Part shown: positions 1 to 8,020 of the stretch, one piece after another
How positions within the stretch are numbered: position 1 is the first letter of the stretch
Layout of the letters: each line of letters starts with the position of its first letter
From: Kitasatospora albolonga
GTDB lineage: Bacteria; Actinomycetota; Actinomycetes; Streptomycetales; Streptomycetaceae
NCBI GenBank assembly: GCA_002082585.1
Contig: CP020563.1
Location: 1,978,001-2,042,000 of the forward strand
Direction of reading: 5' to 3'
Length of the DNA: 64,000 bases
The notes under the pieces: model-generated
What the model saw: only the letters and a program-made list of their open reading frames with translations
Databases searched by the model: none
What the model was told of the DNA's origin: nothing
Translations under genes and position numbers: made by a program

Positions 1-427
1 CCGCCGGGCGGGGAGCGGTCCGGACGCCCCGGCGACGGTATGTGTGCTGTCCGGGGACGTGCACCACGCCTACATCGCCGAACCCCGCTGGCCCGCCGCC
101 ACCCCCGGCGGCGCTCCGGAGGCCCGCGTCCTCCAGCTGACGTGCTCACCCCTGCACAACGCGGTGCCCCGGTCGATCCGGCTGGGTTTCCGCTTCGGCT
201 GGAGCCGGACGGGCCGGTGGATCGGGCGGCTGCTGACGCGCCACGGACGCACGGAGCGCTCGCCGGTGACCTGGAGCAGGACGGGCGGCCCCTGGTTCGG
301 CAATCAGCTGATGACGTTGACGTTACGTGGCCGGAACTCTGCGCTGACATTGGTCCAGGCCAAGTCGACCAGAGGGGAAGACCAGCTGAGGGGCGTTCTT
401 GAGCGTTCGCTCACCAGCGAGGGTTAG
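1..427 (+). CDS. PhoD-like phosphatase, C-terminal part
   Basis: The reading frame is open from base 2, so only the last 141 codons are present and the start lies before the window. The stretch LSGDVHHAY followed by LTCSPLHNAVP is typical of the C-terminal part of PhoD-like/metallophosphatase-fold phosphatases, where the Asp-His pair binds metal. These enzymes are usually exported phosphodiesterase/alkaline phosphatases. A rare TTA leucine codon at 323-325 (in MTLTLRG) would make translation depend on the bldA tRNA in Streptomyces. The gene ends at TAG 425-427. The exact substrate cannot be told from the fragment. Confidence 0.75.
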   Translation, partial: RRAGSGPDAPATVCVLSGDVHHAYIAEPRWPAATPGGAPEARVLQLTCSPLHNAVPRSIRLGFRFGWSRTGRWIGRLLTRHGRTERSPVTWSRTGGPWFGNQLMTLTLRGRNSALTLVQAKSTRGEDQLRGVLERSLTSEG

Positions 428-541
428 TCGCTTTTCAGCCACTCGACAGGATGTTGAAGTTGCAAGTACTAGTGAGGTGTCCCTAACCTGAGGCGCTCAG
501 TCGGTTCACGTCCCCACCCAGACCGAAGGAGCCACCCCCAC

Positions 542-991
542 ATGCTCATCCGCCTGAACGCGGCCCAGCCCTATGCGCTCGGCCTCTTCCGCTTCGTCAT
601 CGGCCTGATCTTCGCGATCCACGGCGCCTCGTCCCTCTTCGGGGTGTTCAACGGCCGGGACACGGAGGTCGGAGCCTGGCCGGGCTGGTACGCCGCCCTG
701 ATCCAGCTGGTCTGCGGCACCTTCGTGGCCCTCGGCCTCGGCACCCGCATCGCCGCCTTCCTGGCCTCGGGCTCGATGGCCTACGCGTACTTCGTGGTCC
801 ACCAGCCCGAGGCGCTCACCCCGGTGGAGAACGGCGGCGAGACATCGGCCATCTTCTGCTGGGCGTTCCTGCTGCTGGTCTTCACCGGCCCGGGCGCGCT
901 GGCCCTGGACCGGCTGTTCAAGGCAGGGACGACCGCACAGGCCCCCGCCGACGAGACCCGGCGGGAGCAGTCCCCGGCCGTATCGGTCTGA
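542..991 (+). CDS. DoxX family membrane protein
   Basis: A 149-residue protein with four predicted membrane helices (about residues 12-35, 52-72, 75-95 and 112-132). The pattern LGLFRFVIGLIFAIHG, a polar loop, then a GLGTRIAAF segment matches the DoxX/DUF417-like family of small quinone- or thiol-linked membrane proteins. Family members are linked to thiosulfate/quinone chemistry or oxidative stress, but substrate cannot be assigned here. The ATG follows a good GAAGGAG site at 527-533. The gene is alone; its 3' end is followed directly by an 11-bp tandem repeat and then a strong hairpin. Confidence 0.8.
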   Translation: MLIRLNAAQPYALGLFRFVIGLIFAIHGASSLFGVFNGRDTEVGAWPGWYAALIQLVCGTFVALGLGTRIAAFLASGSMAYAYFVVHQPEALTPVENGGETSAIFCWAFLLLVFTGPGALALDRLFKAGTTAQAPADETRREQSPAVSV

Positions 992-992
992 C

Positions 993-1025
993 GCTCCGGT
1001 ACGGCTCCGGTACGGCTCCGGTGCG
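993..1025. repeat. 11-bp tandem repeat after doxX-like stop
   Basis: Three adjacent copies of GCTCCGGTACG (the last with one change, GTGCG) begin two bases after the TGA of the DoxX gene. One of about ten tandem duplications in this window that sit at gene 3' ends. Confidence 0.9.
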
Positions 1026-1030
1026 TACGG

Positions 1031-1071
1031 GTGCCCCGTCCCCGCGCGAACGTTGCGCGGGGACGGGGCAC
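1031..1071. terminator. Bidirectional hairpin terminator
   Basis: Perfect 17-bp arms (1031-1047 and 1055-1071, GTGCCCCGTCCCCGCGC and its complement) around a 7-base loop. It lies between the convergent DoxX and SOD-like genes and can serve both. There is no T-run, as is usual for Streptomyces. Confidence 0.85.
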
Positions 1072-1085
1072 CGCCCGTATCGCCC

Positions 1086-1121
1086 GCCTGCGCCTGTGCC
1101 TTTGCCTGCGCCTGCGCCTAC
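1086..1121. repeat. 6-bp tandem repeat at SOD-like gene stop
   Basis: Six 6-bp units (GCCTGC, GCCTGT, GCCTTT, GCCTGC, GCCTGC, GCCTAC) run into the stop codon of the SOD-like gene (minus-strand TAG at 1118-1120), the last unit containing the stop. Confidence 0.85.
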
Positions 1122-1957
1122 GCCGAGAACGGCACCGTGAAGCAGGCCACCCGCTTCCCCGCGCCGCCCTGCACATCGTGGACGATCACCGACCGGGCGC
1201 CGCCGTCACGGAACCCCCAGTCGTGCCGCGCCTCCGCCGTACCGTCGCCGTTCCCGTCGGTACGGAAGTCCAGCCACACCTCGTTGACCGGGTCCGCGGT
1301 GGCCGAGGTCCGGTGCTGGTAGTGCGGCCCCGCCGACGCGGGATCGGCCGCACAGGGCGAGGTGTGGACGTGCATCCCGTACGCACGGTCGGGGACGAGG
1401 CCCCGCAGCCGGGTGGAGACACGGGTGGTGGTCCGGTCCGCGTACTGCGTGACCTCGATCCGCGCGGCGGCCGGTACGAGACGGGTGTCGTACGTCAGGG
1501 CATCGGACGGGACAAAGGAGCCGGGCGGGGAGAAGACCCCGTCGACCCGCATCCAGAGGCCACCACTGCGCGAGGCACCCCCGACCATCCCCGCTTCCCC
1601 GGCCGCTCCGCTCGCGTCTCCGGCCGTCCCACTCCCTTCCCCGGCCGCTCCGCTCCCTTCCCCGGGGGCGCTTGCCTTCCCCGGACTGTGGGCCGCGTGG
1701 CCCGCGTGCCCGGCGCCGTCCGGGCCGGGCGTGCCGTCCGAACCGTCCGCCGTGCCGTGGGCCATGCCGACGCCGCCGGTGAGCATGAGCAGGGCAGCCG
1801 CCCCCACCAGCACCCTCCGCCGCCTCCGCGCTCCGAGCACCCCGCGTCCCCCGCGTACTCCGCCTCCCGCTCCCGCTCCTGCCTCGGCTTCGCCTGCCGG
1901 TCCTGCGAGTCCTGCCGGTCCTGCCGTTCCCGCTGCCTGGCCCGCCCCTGCTGTCAT
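1118..1957 (-). CDS. Secreted Cu/Zn superoxide dismutase-like protein
   Basis: Residues from about 150 form a Cu/Zn-SOD-like (SodC/CHRD-type) domain: GMHVHTSPC (His196, His198, Cys202), GPHYQH (His212, His215), VIVHD (His260) and a second cysteine Cys272 that could pair with Cys202. SodC enzymes dismutate superoxide outside the membrane. A hydrophobic segment at about 48-66 after RRRRR is a signal or membrane anchor. The regions before and after it are Gly/Ala/Ser-rich and built from short codon repeats (for example GEGSGAAGEGSG), so the first 40 residues are doubtful; a GTG at 1840 is an alternative start. Whether the domain is catalytic or only SOD-like cannot be decided. Confidence 0.75.
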   Translation of the reverse strand: MTAGAGQAAGTAGPAGLAGPAGEAEAGAGAGGGVRGGRGVLGARRRRRVLVGAAALLMLTGGVGMAHGTADGSDGTPGPDGAGHAGHAAHSPGKASAPGEGSGAAGEGSGTAGDASGAAGEAGMVGGASRSGGLWMRVDGVFSPPGSFVPSDALTYDTRLVPAAARIEVTQYADRTTTRVSTRLRGLVPDRAYGMHVHTSPCAADPASAGPHYQHRTSATADPVNEVWLDFRTDGNGDGTAEARHDWGFRDGGARSVIVHDVQGGAGKRVACFTVPFSA

Positions 1958-2157
1958 ACGCTGCTGCTCCTCGCTCGTACCGGTCGCTTCGCCTGCCTAA
2001 CGCGCGTACCGCCCGTGAGGTGTACGTGACCGGCGGAACATCACCCGACCCTGAGCGATCTGCGCGGAACCCTCACGCGTACGCTGTACAGCTGAACCTG
2101 CCGCCCATGCCGCTCCCCTGCGACGTCGCGGCGTTGACACGATCGGGGAGTCGACGG

Positions 2158-2949
2158 GTGCTCGAGAGTCTGGCCGCGCTGACCAGCAGTCCATGGATCT
2201 ACGTCGTGGTCGCTGTGTCGGTGCTCCTGGACGTCTTCCTCCCCCTGCTGCCCAGCGGCGTCCTCGTGATCACCGCCGCCACCGCCGCAGCCGCGGGCTC
2301 GACCGGTGTCAACGGCTCCGGCAACGCGACCGGTGAGGTGCCCTCGCTCGTCGTCCTCATCCTCTGCGCGACCACCGCTTCGGTGCTCGGCGACCTCGTC
2401 GCGTACCGCCTCGCCTGGCGCGGGGGCGACCGGCTGGACCGGGCGATCGCCCGCTCACGCCGTCTCACCAGGGCGCAGGAACGTCTCGGCGTGGCCCTGA
2501 GCCGGGGCGGCGGCGCGCTCGTCGTCATCGCCCGGTTCGCCCCCGCCGGGCGGTCCGTGGTCTCCCTCGGGGCGGGCGCCGCCCACCGCAGGGTGCGGGA
2601 CTTCCTGCCGTGGTCGGCCCTGGCGGGCCTGGCCTGGGCGGGCTACAGCGTGGGGCTCGGCTACTTCGGGGGCCGGTGGCTCGGTTCGACCTGGTTCGGG
2701 ACGGCCGTCTCGGTGCTGGCCCTGTTCATGGCGGGTGCGCTGGCCGCGTTCGTCGTGAAGCGCCCGGCCGGCCGACGGGCGGCGATGGCCGAGGCGACGT
2801 CACAGACCCAAGCCCAGGTACGGGCCCAGGCACAGGCCCTCCAGGGCTCCTCCGCAGCGGCCTCCGCGCCCCGGACCGTCCCGGGCACGGTCCCCGGTCA
2901 GGCGGGCGGCCCGGCCCCGGTCACGGCCCCGGCGCCGGTCTCCCCCTGA
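2158..2949 (+). CDS. DedA family membrane protein
   Basis: About 263 residues if started at GTG 2158, chosen because GGGGAG lies 9 bases upstream (2145-2150); upstream ATG codons at 2020 and 2107 are in frame but lack such a site. The N-terminal helix with DVFLPLLPSGVLVITAA, the loop LGDLVAYRLAW and the segment FAPAGRSVVSLGAG match the DedA/SNARE-associated family, membrane proteins with re-entrant loops involved in lipid flipping and envelope homeostasis. The C-terminal 70 residues are a charged then Ala/Pro/Gln-rich tail. Three to four further hydrophobic helices are visible. The downstream neighbour is convergent. Confidence 0.75.
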   Translation: MLESLAALTSSPWIYVVVAVSVLLDVFLPLLPSGVLVITAATAAAAGSTGVNGSGNATGEVPSLVVLILCATTASVLGDLVAYRLAWRGGDRLDRAIARSRRLTRAQERLGVALSRGGGALVVIARFAPAGRSVVSLGAGAAHRRVRDFLPWSALAGLAWAGYSVGLGYFGGRWLGSTWFGTAVSVLALFMAGALAAFVVKRPAGRRAAMAEATSQTQAQVRAQAQALQGSSAAASAPRTVPGTVPGQAGGPAPVTAPAPVSP

Positions 2950-2986
2950 GCCTGCTCGGCCCCCTCGGTCTCTCCCCCTGGCGGGC

Positions 2987-3232
2987 TCAACGTCCGACGG
3001 TGGCGCTCCGAGCGGCGGCGCCGCCCCCGCGTATCTCCAGGCCGTCCAGCAGCTTCATCGTGGCTGCGGTGATCTCGTCGACGGCACGGTCGAACACCTC
3101 CCGGTTGTGCGCGGCGGGTGCGCGGAAACCGGACACCTTGCGCACGTACTGAAGGGCTGCGGCCCGCATGTCCTCCTCGGTGGCCTCTTCGGGGAGGGCG
3201 GGCGGTCGAAGGGTCTTGATGCTGCGGCACAT
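2987..3232 (-). CDS. DUF2277 family small protein
   Basis: An 81-residue protein that begins MCRSIKTLRPP, the characteristic N-terminus of DUF2277 proteins; this decides the start at 3232 rather than the ATG at 3292. The rest, with EATEEDMRAAALQYVRKVSGF and a predicted long helix, fits the family. Function is unknown. It stands alone, convergent with the DedA gene and in the same direction as the membrane protein gene upstream of it. Confidence 0.75.
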   Translation of the reverse strand: MCRSIKTLRPPALPEEATEEDMRAAALQYVRKVSGFRAPAAHNREVFDRAVDEITAATMKLLDGLEIRGGGAAARSATVGR

Positions 3233-3392
3233 GACTCCAGTGTGGACCGCACCACTGACAACGGCCCGGCACGAGCACCGGCCCTCTCCCACCCGGCCCC
3301 CTCACCCGACCCGCTCGATGGCGGGGATCTCGTAACTCCCGTCGAGGACGGCAGCCCCCGTGCTGCCTGCCCTCTCGGTGCCGCTGGCCGCC

Positions 3393-3845
3393 TCAGAACA
3401 CCGGCTTGGAGCGGTCGGTGCACAGGGCCCAGATGATGAAGACGTCGATGGCGATGGTGACGATGGCCCAGATCGGCGTGTACGGGAGCCACATGAAGTT
3501 GGCGATCAGGTTGAGGGAGACGAGGGCGATGCCCACGGCCCGGGCCCAGGTCGCGCCCTTGAGGATGCCCCAGCCGACGAAGATCAGGACCACGCCGAGG
3601 ATGAGGTGAATCCATCCCCATGTGGTGACGTTGAACTTGAAGACGTAGTCGTTGACCGCCGCGTACACGTCGTTGGTGGCGATCCCCGCGATGCCCTTGA
3701 TCACTCCGAGGACACCGTCCACGAGGAGCAGGAAACCGGCGAACAGCGTTCCGCCACCGGCCCACGGGTTGCCGGAGTCCTCGTCGGAGGCGGGTCCGGC
3801 GGGGCGGGAGGCGCTGCCGGGCGTCGGTGCGGTGGGCTGGGACAT
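3393..3845 (-). CDS. Four-helix membrane protein (DUF7144-like)
   Basis: A 150-residue protein. A Pro/Gly-rich cytosolic start of about 30 residues is followed by four predicted membrane helices (about 34-55, 74-95, 103-122 and 125-143). The composition and the segments LFAGFLLLVDGVLGVIKGI and WGWIHLILGVVLIFVGWGI match a widespread actinobacterial membrane family (DUF7144). Function is unknown; the fourth helix ends shortly before the C-terminus. The ATG is followed upstream by GAGGAG on the minus strand (3847-3853 region), a convincing ribosome site. Confidence 0.7.
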   Translation of the reverse strand: MSQPTAPTPGSASRPAGPASDEDSGNPWAGGGTLFAGFLLLVDGVLGVIKGIAGIATNDVYAAVNDYVFKFNVTTWGWIHLILGVVLIFVGWGILKGATWARAVGIALVSLNLIANFMWLPYTPIWAIVTIAIDVFIIWALCTDRSKPVF

Positions 3846-3974
3846 GAGGACTCCTCGGCCGGGGCAGACGACGGCTCGCCTGCGCTCCTGACCTGCGCTG
3901 ATGGTGTGCGCAGATCAACTCCGACGTTCCCTGCGGGCCGTCCGCCCAGCCACTTGGACGCACCCGTTCGGGTG

Positions 3975-4135
3975 ACGGCTCACGGGTGCGCGTACAGGTG
4001 CTTCCGCGCACAGGTGCTTCACAGGCTCACGAACCACGGGCTCCCGGACCACGGACTCACAGCTGCTTTACGGGCTCACGGCCGGTCACGGGCTCACGGC
4101 TGCTTCACGGGCCTACAGCGGTCACGGGTTCACGG
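3975..4135. repeat. Degenerate tandem repeats at 3' end of small ORF
   Basis: The 3846-4121 gap is filled with diverged copies of CACGGGCTCACGGC-like units, e.g. CACGGGTTCACGGC, CACGGGCTCACGGC, TACGGGCTCACGGC and CAGGTGCTTC blocks. They begin at the stop codon of the downstream minus-strand ORF (4122-4124) and extend away from it, with the longest degenerate array in the window. No gene is seen inside. Confidence 0.7.
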
Positions 4136-4355
4136 CCGGGCTCCAGGTGTCGAGGTCGCCGCCACGCCATTCGATCAGCCCCGGCCGGTCCAGCTCGATG
4201 ACCTCGTCCGGTCCCGGCGCGAACCCGGCGGCCCGCAGCAGGGCGGCCACATCCCCCCGCCCGTGCGCCAGCCCCACGATCTGCCCGTGCACAGTGACCC
4301 GCCGCCCTCCGGTCGCGGAGGGCGGGTGGACGATCACAGGCGGATGCGCGGCCAT
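4122..4355 (-). CDS. Small conserved hypothetical protein
   Basis: A 77-residue protein starting MAAHPPVIVH. The N-terminal HPPVIVHPP... and a compact body with GRRVTVHGQIVGLAH, then a helix GDVAALLRAAGF and an acidic C-terminal part ending WRGGDLDTWSPAVNP suggest a small soluble alpha/beta protein. I do not recognise its family. The longer frame to 4535 is rejected because it would overlap the DksA-like gene region and has repeat-like arginine-rich sequence. It lies downstream of the DksA-like gene on the same strand and may be cotranscribed with it. Confidence 0.55.
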   Translation of the reverse strand: MAAHPPVIVHPPSATGGRRVTVHGQIVGLAHGRGDVAALLRAAGFAPGPDEVIELDRPGLIEWRGGDLDTWSPAVNP

Positions 4356-4438
4356 GTCTCCACGGTGCCTTGGGCGCTGCGGGACCGCATCCCGGGAGGG
4401 AACTCCCGGTCGCTGCGCGGAGCAGGTACGGGGCACCC

Positions 4439-4837
4439 TCAACGGCGACGGCCCGCGCGTCCGTCGGCGCAGCCGACGCAGGTGGTAGCCGCCGGGCGCA
4501 CCTCCAGCCGCGCGGCCGGAATGGGCCTGCCGCACTGCTCGCAGAGCCCGTAGTCGCCGGTCTCCAGCCGTTCCGCGGCGAGGTCCAGCTCGGCCAGGTG
4601 CTCGCGCGCCCGCGCCAGCAGGGCGGCGACATGGGCCCGCTCGAAAGCGGTGCTCGACCCCTCGGGGTCATGCTCGTCGTCGACCGCCACCAGGGCGTTC
4701 GCCTCGACGATGGCCTCGAAGTCCCGGCTCAGCGCGGCCATCTGCTCGGCCGTACCGGCACGTTCGGCCGCGATCCGCTCCCGTACCGCTTCACGCTCGG
4801 CCGGGGTGTACGGGGAGCCACCGGTGCTGTCGGTCAC
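4439..4837 (-). CDS. TraR/DksA family zinc finger protein
   Basis: About 132 residues. A long coiled-coil helical hairpin (about 15-85) with FERAHVAALLARAREHLAELD is followed by a four-cysteine zinc finger, CEQCGRPIP...CVGC, the signature of DksA/TraR C4 proteins that enter the RNA polymerase secondary channel or act in stress and development. ETGDYGLCEQCG is diagnostic. The start is uncertain: GTG at 4837 has GGAG only 3 bases upstream, GTG at 4846 is an alternative, and anything further upstream runs into the tRNA terminator. The C-terminus is arginine-rich. Confidence 0.8.
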   Translation of the reverse strand: MTDSTGGSPYTPAEREAVRERIAAERAGTAEQMAALSRDFEAIVEANALVAVDDEHDPEGSSTAFERAHVAALLARAREHLAELDLAAERLETGDYGLCEQCGRPIPAARLEVRPAATTCVGCADGRAGRRR

Positions 4838-4905
4838 CCACTCCACAACACCGGGCCGGGGGCGCCCATTCCGGCCACAGGGCCCGGCTGCCTTCGCGAT
4901 CCATC

Positions 4906-4946
4906 GGCAAACGCCCCCGCAACGGCTCGTTGCGGGGGCGTTTGCC
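4906..4946 (-). terminator. Terminator of tRNA-Val
   Basis: Arms of 18 bases (GGCAAACGCCCCCGCAAC and its complement) around a 5-base loop, starting 6 bases past the 3' end of tRNA-Val on the minus strand. Confidence 0.85.
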
Positions 4947-4951
4947 GACAC

Positions 4952-5026
4952 TGGTGGGCGCGGACGGTTTCGAACCGCCGACATCTGCTTTGTAAGAGCA
5001 GCGCTCTACCCCTGAGCTACGCACCC
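4952..5026 (-). tRNA. tRNA-Val (anticodon TAC)
   Basis: On the minus strand the sequence folds as a complete cloverleaf: acceptor GGGTGCG paired with CGCGCCC (one G-T pair), D arm with AGCTCAGGGGTAGAGC, anticodon stem CTGCT/AGCAG with loop CTTACAA (anticodon TAC, reads GTA), and T loop GGTTCGAAACC. Discriminator A is followed by an encoded CCA at 4952-4954. Without CCA it is 72 nt. Confidence 0.95.
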
Positions 5027-5286
5027 GTGGATGAGGCAACAGCGTACATGGACCGGTGCCCCTGCTCATAAACCGGCCGGAGCGGCCCGACCCGCGGAGC
5101 CGGTACGGGATTCCGGGACGGGGAGCGGGGAGGGGAAAGCCAGGCCCGGAGTGGGGGGATAACCCCACCCTGGAGACGGTAGCCGTCCGGATGCCCTCGC
5201 AGGGGTGCCAGTACATACGGTTCGGATACATCGGCAGCGACGGCCGATGGCACCGTCCGGCTGCACCTCCTGGGGGACCGATCACC

Positions 5287-6087
5287 ATGGACATCCGTAC
5301 CGACGCACCGGCCCGCGAGCGACGCGGGACTCCCGGCCGGGCCCTCGCCGTGGCGAGCGGGGCCGTGCTGCTCGCGCTGGCCCTCACCGGGTGCGGGAGC
5401 ACCGATGCCGATGACGCGCCCGTGGAGCGCAAGTCGTTCGCGTTGAAGGGGAAGACGCTGACCATCGACGCCGAGGACTCGACCGTGACGCTCGTGCCGG
5501 CCGATGTCGAGGAGGTCGAGGTGGAGCGGCGGGCCGACGGGTGGGTCTTCCTGGGCAGTGGACCCGATCCCGTCTGGCGGATGGAGAACGACACCCTGAC
5601 GCTCCGGGTGAAGTGCAGCGGCATGATCAGCGACTGCGCCGCCCGGCACGAGGTGAAGGTGCCCCGCGGGGTGACCGTGCGGGCCGAAGCGGACAACGGC
5701 AGGGTCACCGCGAGCGGGTTCGACACCGAGCTGCGGCTCTCCGCCGACAACGGGGACATCGTCGTACGGGATTCGGGCGGGCCGCTCGACCTCAAGAGCG
5801 ACAACGGGTCGGTCCTCGCCGAGCGGATAGGCACCAAGTCCGTGGTCGCCCGGTCGGACAACGGGGAGGTCCGGCTGGAGTTCAGCGGCGTCCCCGATCT
5901 GGTGGACGCCGTGAGCGACAACGGGAGCGTCGTCATCGACCTTCCGCGGGGCGGACAGAAGTACGCCGTGAACGCGAGCGCCGACAACGGGGAGGTCGAT
6001 ATTGCGGTGCCGCGCAGCGACCGCAGCACCCATGTGGTGAAGGTCCGCAGCGACAACGGGGAAGTCAAGGTCAGAAGCGCGAACTAA
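5287..6087 (+). CDS. DUF4097-like lipoprotein with SDNG repeats
   Basis: A 266-residue predicted lipoprotein: a basic N-terminus, hydrophobic helix (about 18-34) and lipobox LTGC with Cys36. The mature part has at least seven evenly spaced (S/A)DNG motifs (ADNGRV, ADNGDI, SDNGSV, SDNGEV and so on), about 20 residues apart, as expected for the stacked strands of a right-handed beta-helix of the DUF4097/adhesin-like type. The ATG at 5287 is chosen because it follows GGGGGAC and opens directly on the signal peptide; the longer frame from 5056 overlaps the tRNA promoter region. Biochemical function is unknown; it is anchored to the outside of the membrane. Confidence 0.8.
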   Translation: MDIRTDAPARERRGTPGRALAVASGAVLLALALTGCGSTDADDAPVERKSFALKGKTLTIDAEDSTVTLVPADVEEVEVERRADGWVFLGSGPDPVWRMENDTLTLRVKCSGMISDCAARHEVKVPRGVTVRAEADNGRVTASGFDTELRLSADNGDIVVRDSGGPLDLKSDNGSVLAERIGTKSVVARSDNGEVRLEFSGVPDLVDAVSDNGSVVIDLPRGGQKYAVNASADNGEVDIAVPRSDRSTHVVKVRSDNGEVKVRSAN

Positions 6088-6159
6088 CCGACCCGTGTGT
6101 TCGTCCTTACCTGGTGGGACAATGTACCGGGCAGGGGCGGAACAGCACGGGAGAGGGAT

Positions 6160-7710
6160 GTGACGGCGACACACACGCGGCCAGAGGCAGGAGCGGGTGG
6201 AAGTTCCGCCGTCAAGAGCGTCGAGAGCGTTGTCGAGCCCGTCCCGGATGCCCGGGGCGAGCGCGAGCAGGGCCTGCGCAGGCACAGGGGGACCCACAGC
6301 GGCGGACAGGGGCTCCGGGACGTCGGAGGCGGACAGGCCGTCCGGGATGCCCGCGGCGGACAGCGGGTCCCGGACGGCGGAGGCAGCCGGGGGCTCCGGG
6401 ATGTTCTGGGGCTTGTGCTGCTGCCCGTGCCCCTTCTCGTCGCCGCGCTGCCCGCCGCCTTCGCCGGGGGCGGTACGCGACGGTGGTTCGGCGGGCGGGG
6501 GGAGAGCCAGCGGGCCGAGGCCCAGGCGGCCCGGGACGCGGCGGCCGAGGCTTTCTACGAGCTGGACACCGCCCAGCGCGACCTCCAGATCTCCATCGAG
6601 ACCATCAACGCCGTGGACAACTCCCCGCGGGGCCGCAAGGCGGCGGAGGACTTCGCCGCGCTGGGGCGGCGCATCGACGAGGTCAGCCACGCCTACATCA
6701 CCGCCGTCGACGCCCACGATCTGGACCGGGACGATCTGGAGCCCTCCGTCGCCTCCCGTGCCCGCACCGAGCTGACCCGGGCCAAGGACGATCTCGTACG
6801 GGTCAAGGGTGAGCTGGACCGGTTCGGGCAGGGGCTCGGGACCCTGCTGGGCAGTGCGGAGACCCAGCTCGCCCGGCTGGCCCCCGCCGTGGAGCGGGCC
6901 CGGCAGGCGCTGCTCGGGGCGAGCAACGCGCTCGATGCCGTACGGGCGGCGGGGCTGCGCGCCGATGAGCTCGCGGCCCGGCTCGCCGCCCTCGCCCCCG
7001 AGCTGACCAAGCTCAACCAGGGCGCGGGGAAGCACGGTGTCGCCGAGACGCTCCAGCGGGCCGATGTGGTCCTGCGCGATGCGGAGTCGCTTCGGGCCGA
7101 GGCGGAGCGGCTGCCGGAGCGGGCCGCCGAGATCGACCGGCGTCTGGTGTCGCTGCGGACCCGCGCCCAGGCCCTGACCACGCGGGCGGGCTCCGTGGAG
7201 CCGGTGCTCAGCGAGCTGCGGCGGCGCTTCTCGGCCGCCTGCTGGCAGGACCTCCAGCCGGTGCCGGAGCAGGCCGCCGTCAACGTACGGCAGGCCGAGG
7301 AGAAGCTCGCGGAGGCGGCGAAGGCGCGGGAGGAGCAGCGCTGGGCGGATGCCACCTCCCGGCTCTCCACGGTCCGCGCCTTGCTGAACGCGGTCGACGA
7401 AGCGGTCTCCGCTGCCGGGGACCGGTTGCAGCGGCTGGACGCCGTGGCGAAGGACCCGCAGCAGGAGATCGAGCGGACGCGGTTCGCCGTACGGGACGCG
7501 CAGCGCCTCGCCATGGCCGGCCGCCATACGCCCGATCCCCGGCACGCCCGGCCGCTCGACGACTCCGTGGCACGGCTGGACCGGGCCATCGCCGGTCTTG
7601 AGGGCCGTCACCCCGACTACTGGCACTTCCTGACCGAGACCGAGGCCGTTCGGCAGACCGCTGCCCGGGTCGTCTCCGACATCCGTGAGGAGCGTGGCGG
7701 CGGGGCCTGA
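6160..7710 (+). CDS. Membrane-anchored coiled-coil protein
   Basis: A 516-residue protein from GTG 6160 (GGGAGAGGG just upstream). The first 75 residues are Gly/Arg-rich with repeated GLRDVGGGQ-like units; one membrane helix follows (about 81-103, LGLVLLPVPLLVAALPAAF). The remaining 400 residues are almost entirely charged helix rich in Ala, Glu, Arg and Leu, with heptad patterning typical of long coiled coils, and include two cysteine-poor linkers. It could be a cytoplasmic scaffold tethered to the membrane. I do not recognise a named family beyond conserved Streptomyces hypothetical proteins. It follows the DUF4097-like gene by 72 bp and may be cotranscribed. Confidence 0.7.
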   Translation: MTATHTRPEAGAGGSSAVKSVESVVEPVPDARGEREQGLRRHRGTHSGGQGLRDVGGGQAVRDARGGQRVPDGGGSRGLRDVLGLVLLPVPLLVAALPAAFAGGGTRRWFGGRGESQRAEAQAARDAAAEAFYELDTAQRDLQISIETINAVDNSPRGRKAAEDFAALGRRIDEVSHAYITAVDAHDLDRDDLEPSVASRARTELTRAKDDLVRVKGELDRFGQGLGTLLGSAETQLARLAPAVERARQALLGASNALDAVRAAGLRADELAARLAALAPELTKLNQGAGKHGVAETLQRADVVLRDAESLRAEAERLPERAAEIDRRLVSLRTRAQALTTRAGSVEPVLSELRRRFSAACWQDLQPVPEQAAVNVRQAEEKLAEAAKAREEQRWADATSRLSTVRALLNAVDEAVSAAGDRLQRLDAVAKDPQQEIERTRFAVRDAQRLAMAGRHTPDPRHARPLDDSVARLDRAIAGLEGRHPDYWHFLTETEAVRQTAARVVSDIREERGGGA

Positions 7711-7722
7711 GCAAGCCCGTCG

Positions 7723-7749
7723 TCGGGGGCCGTAGCCGTCGGCCCCCGA
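7723..7749 (+). terminator. Hairpin terminator
   Basis: Arms TCGGGGGCC (7723-7731) and GGCCCCCGA (7741-7749) with a 9-base loop, 12 bases after the stop of the coiled-coil gene. Confidence 0.7.
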
Positions 7750-7767
7750 TGGCTCTAGCCTGAGGTC

Positions 7768-7986
7768 ATGCCTCGCTATGAATTCCGCTGCCGCACCTGC
7801 GGCGACACGTTCGAGCTCAGCCGCCCCATGGCCCAGTCCTCGGACCCGGCCTCCTGCCCCGCGGGCCACGACGACACCGTGAAGCTGCTCTCCGCCGTGG
7901 CCGTGGGCGGCGCCGCCGCGTCCGCGCCCGCGCCGTCCGGTGGCGGCGGGGGCGGTGGCTGCTGCGGCGGCGGGTGCTGCGGCTGA
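7768..7986 (+). CDS. FmdB-type zinc ribbon protein with Cys-Gly tail
   Basis: A 72-residue protein. The start MPRYEFRCRTCGDTFE is the FmdB/CxxC zinc-ribbon regulator signature, with Cys8 and Cys11 as one metal pair. The expected second CPxCG pair is only half present (SCPAGH), while the C-terminus is a glycine run followed by Cys-Cys-Gly-Gly-Gly-Cys-Cys-Gly, four extra cysteines. The tail may complete the metal site or be a metal-binding appendix. FmdB-type proteins were first linked to formamidase regulation but most are uncharacterised. The ATG has no strong ribosome site. Confidence 0.8.
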   Translation: MPRYEFRCRTCGDTFELSRPMAQSSDPASCPAGHDDTVKLLSAVAVGGAAASAPAPSGGGGGGGCCGGGCCG

Positions 7987-8020
7987 GTCCGGCCGCGTAG
8001 AAGCGGGAAAGCCTCGCGCG

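Noticed and set aside
1840..1957. SOD-like gene beginning at GTG 1840
   Set aside because: Possible because the first 40 residues are repeat-like, but the site before GTG 1840 is weak, so the ATG at 1957 was kept with a warning.
2888..2990. Tandem duplication at the DedA gene stop
   Set aside because: CGGTCTCCCCCTGAGCC and CGGTCTCTCCCCCTGGC are similar but the spacing and similarity are too weak to count it with the others.
3975..4135. CRISPR-like array
   Set aside because: Units are degenerate, with no constant repeat and variable spacer, and no cas genes are in the window.
4952..5026. tRNA-Val as an integration (att) site
   Set aside because: No integrase and no direct repeat of the tRNA 3' end was seen in the flanks.
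5017..7869. Minus-strand 950-codon frame
   Set aside because: Mirror of the lipoprotein and coiled-coil genes and runs into the tRNA.
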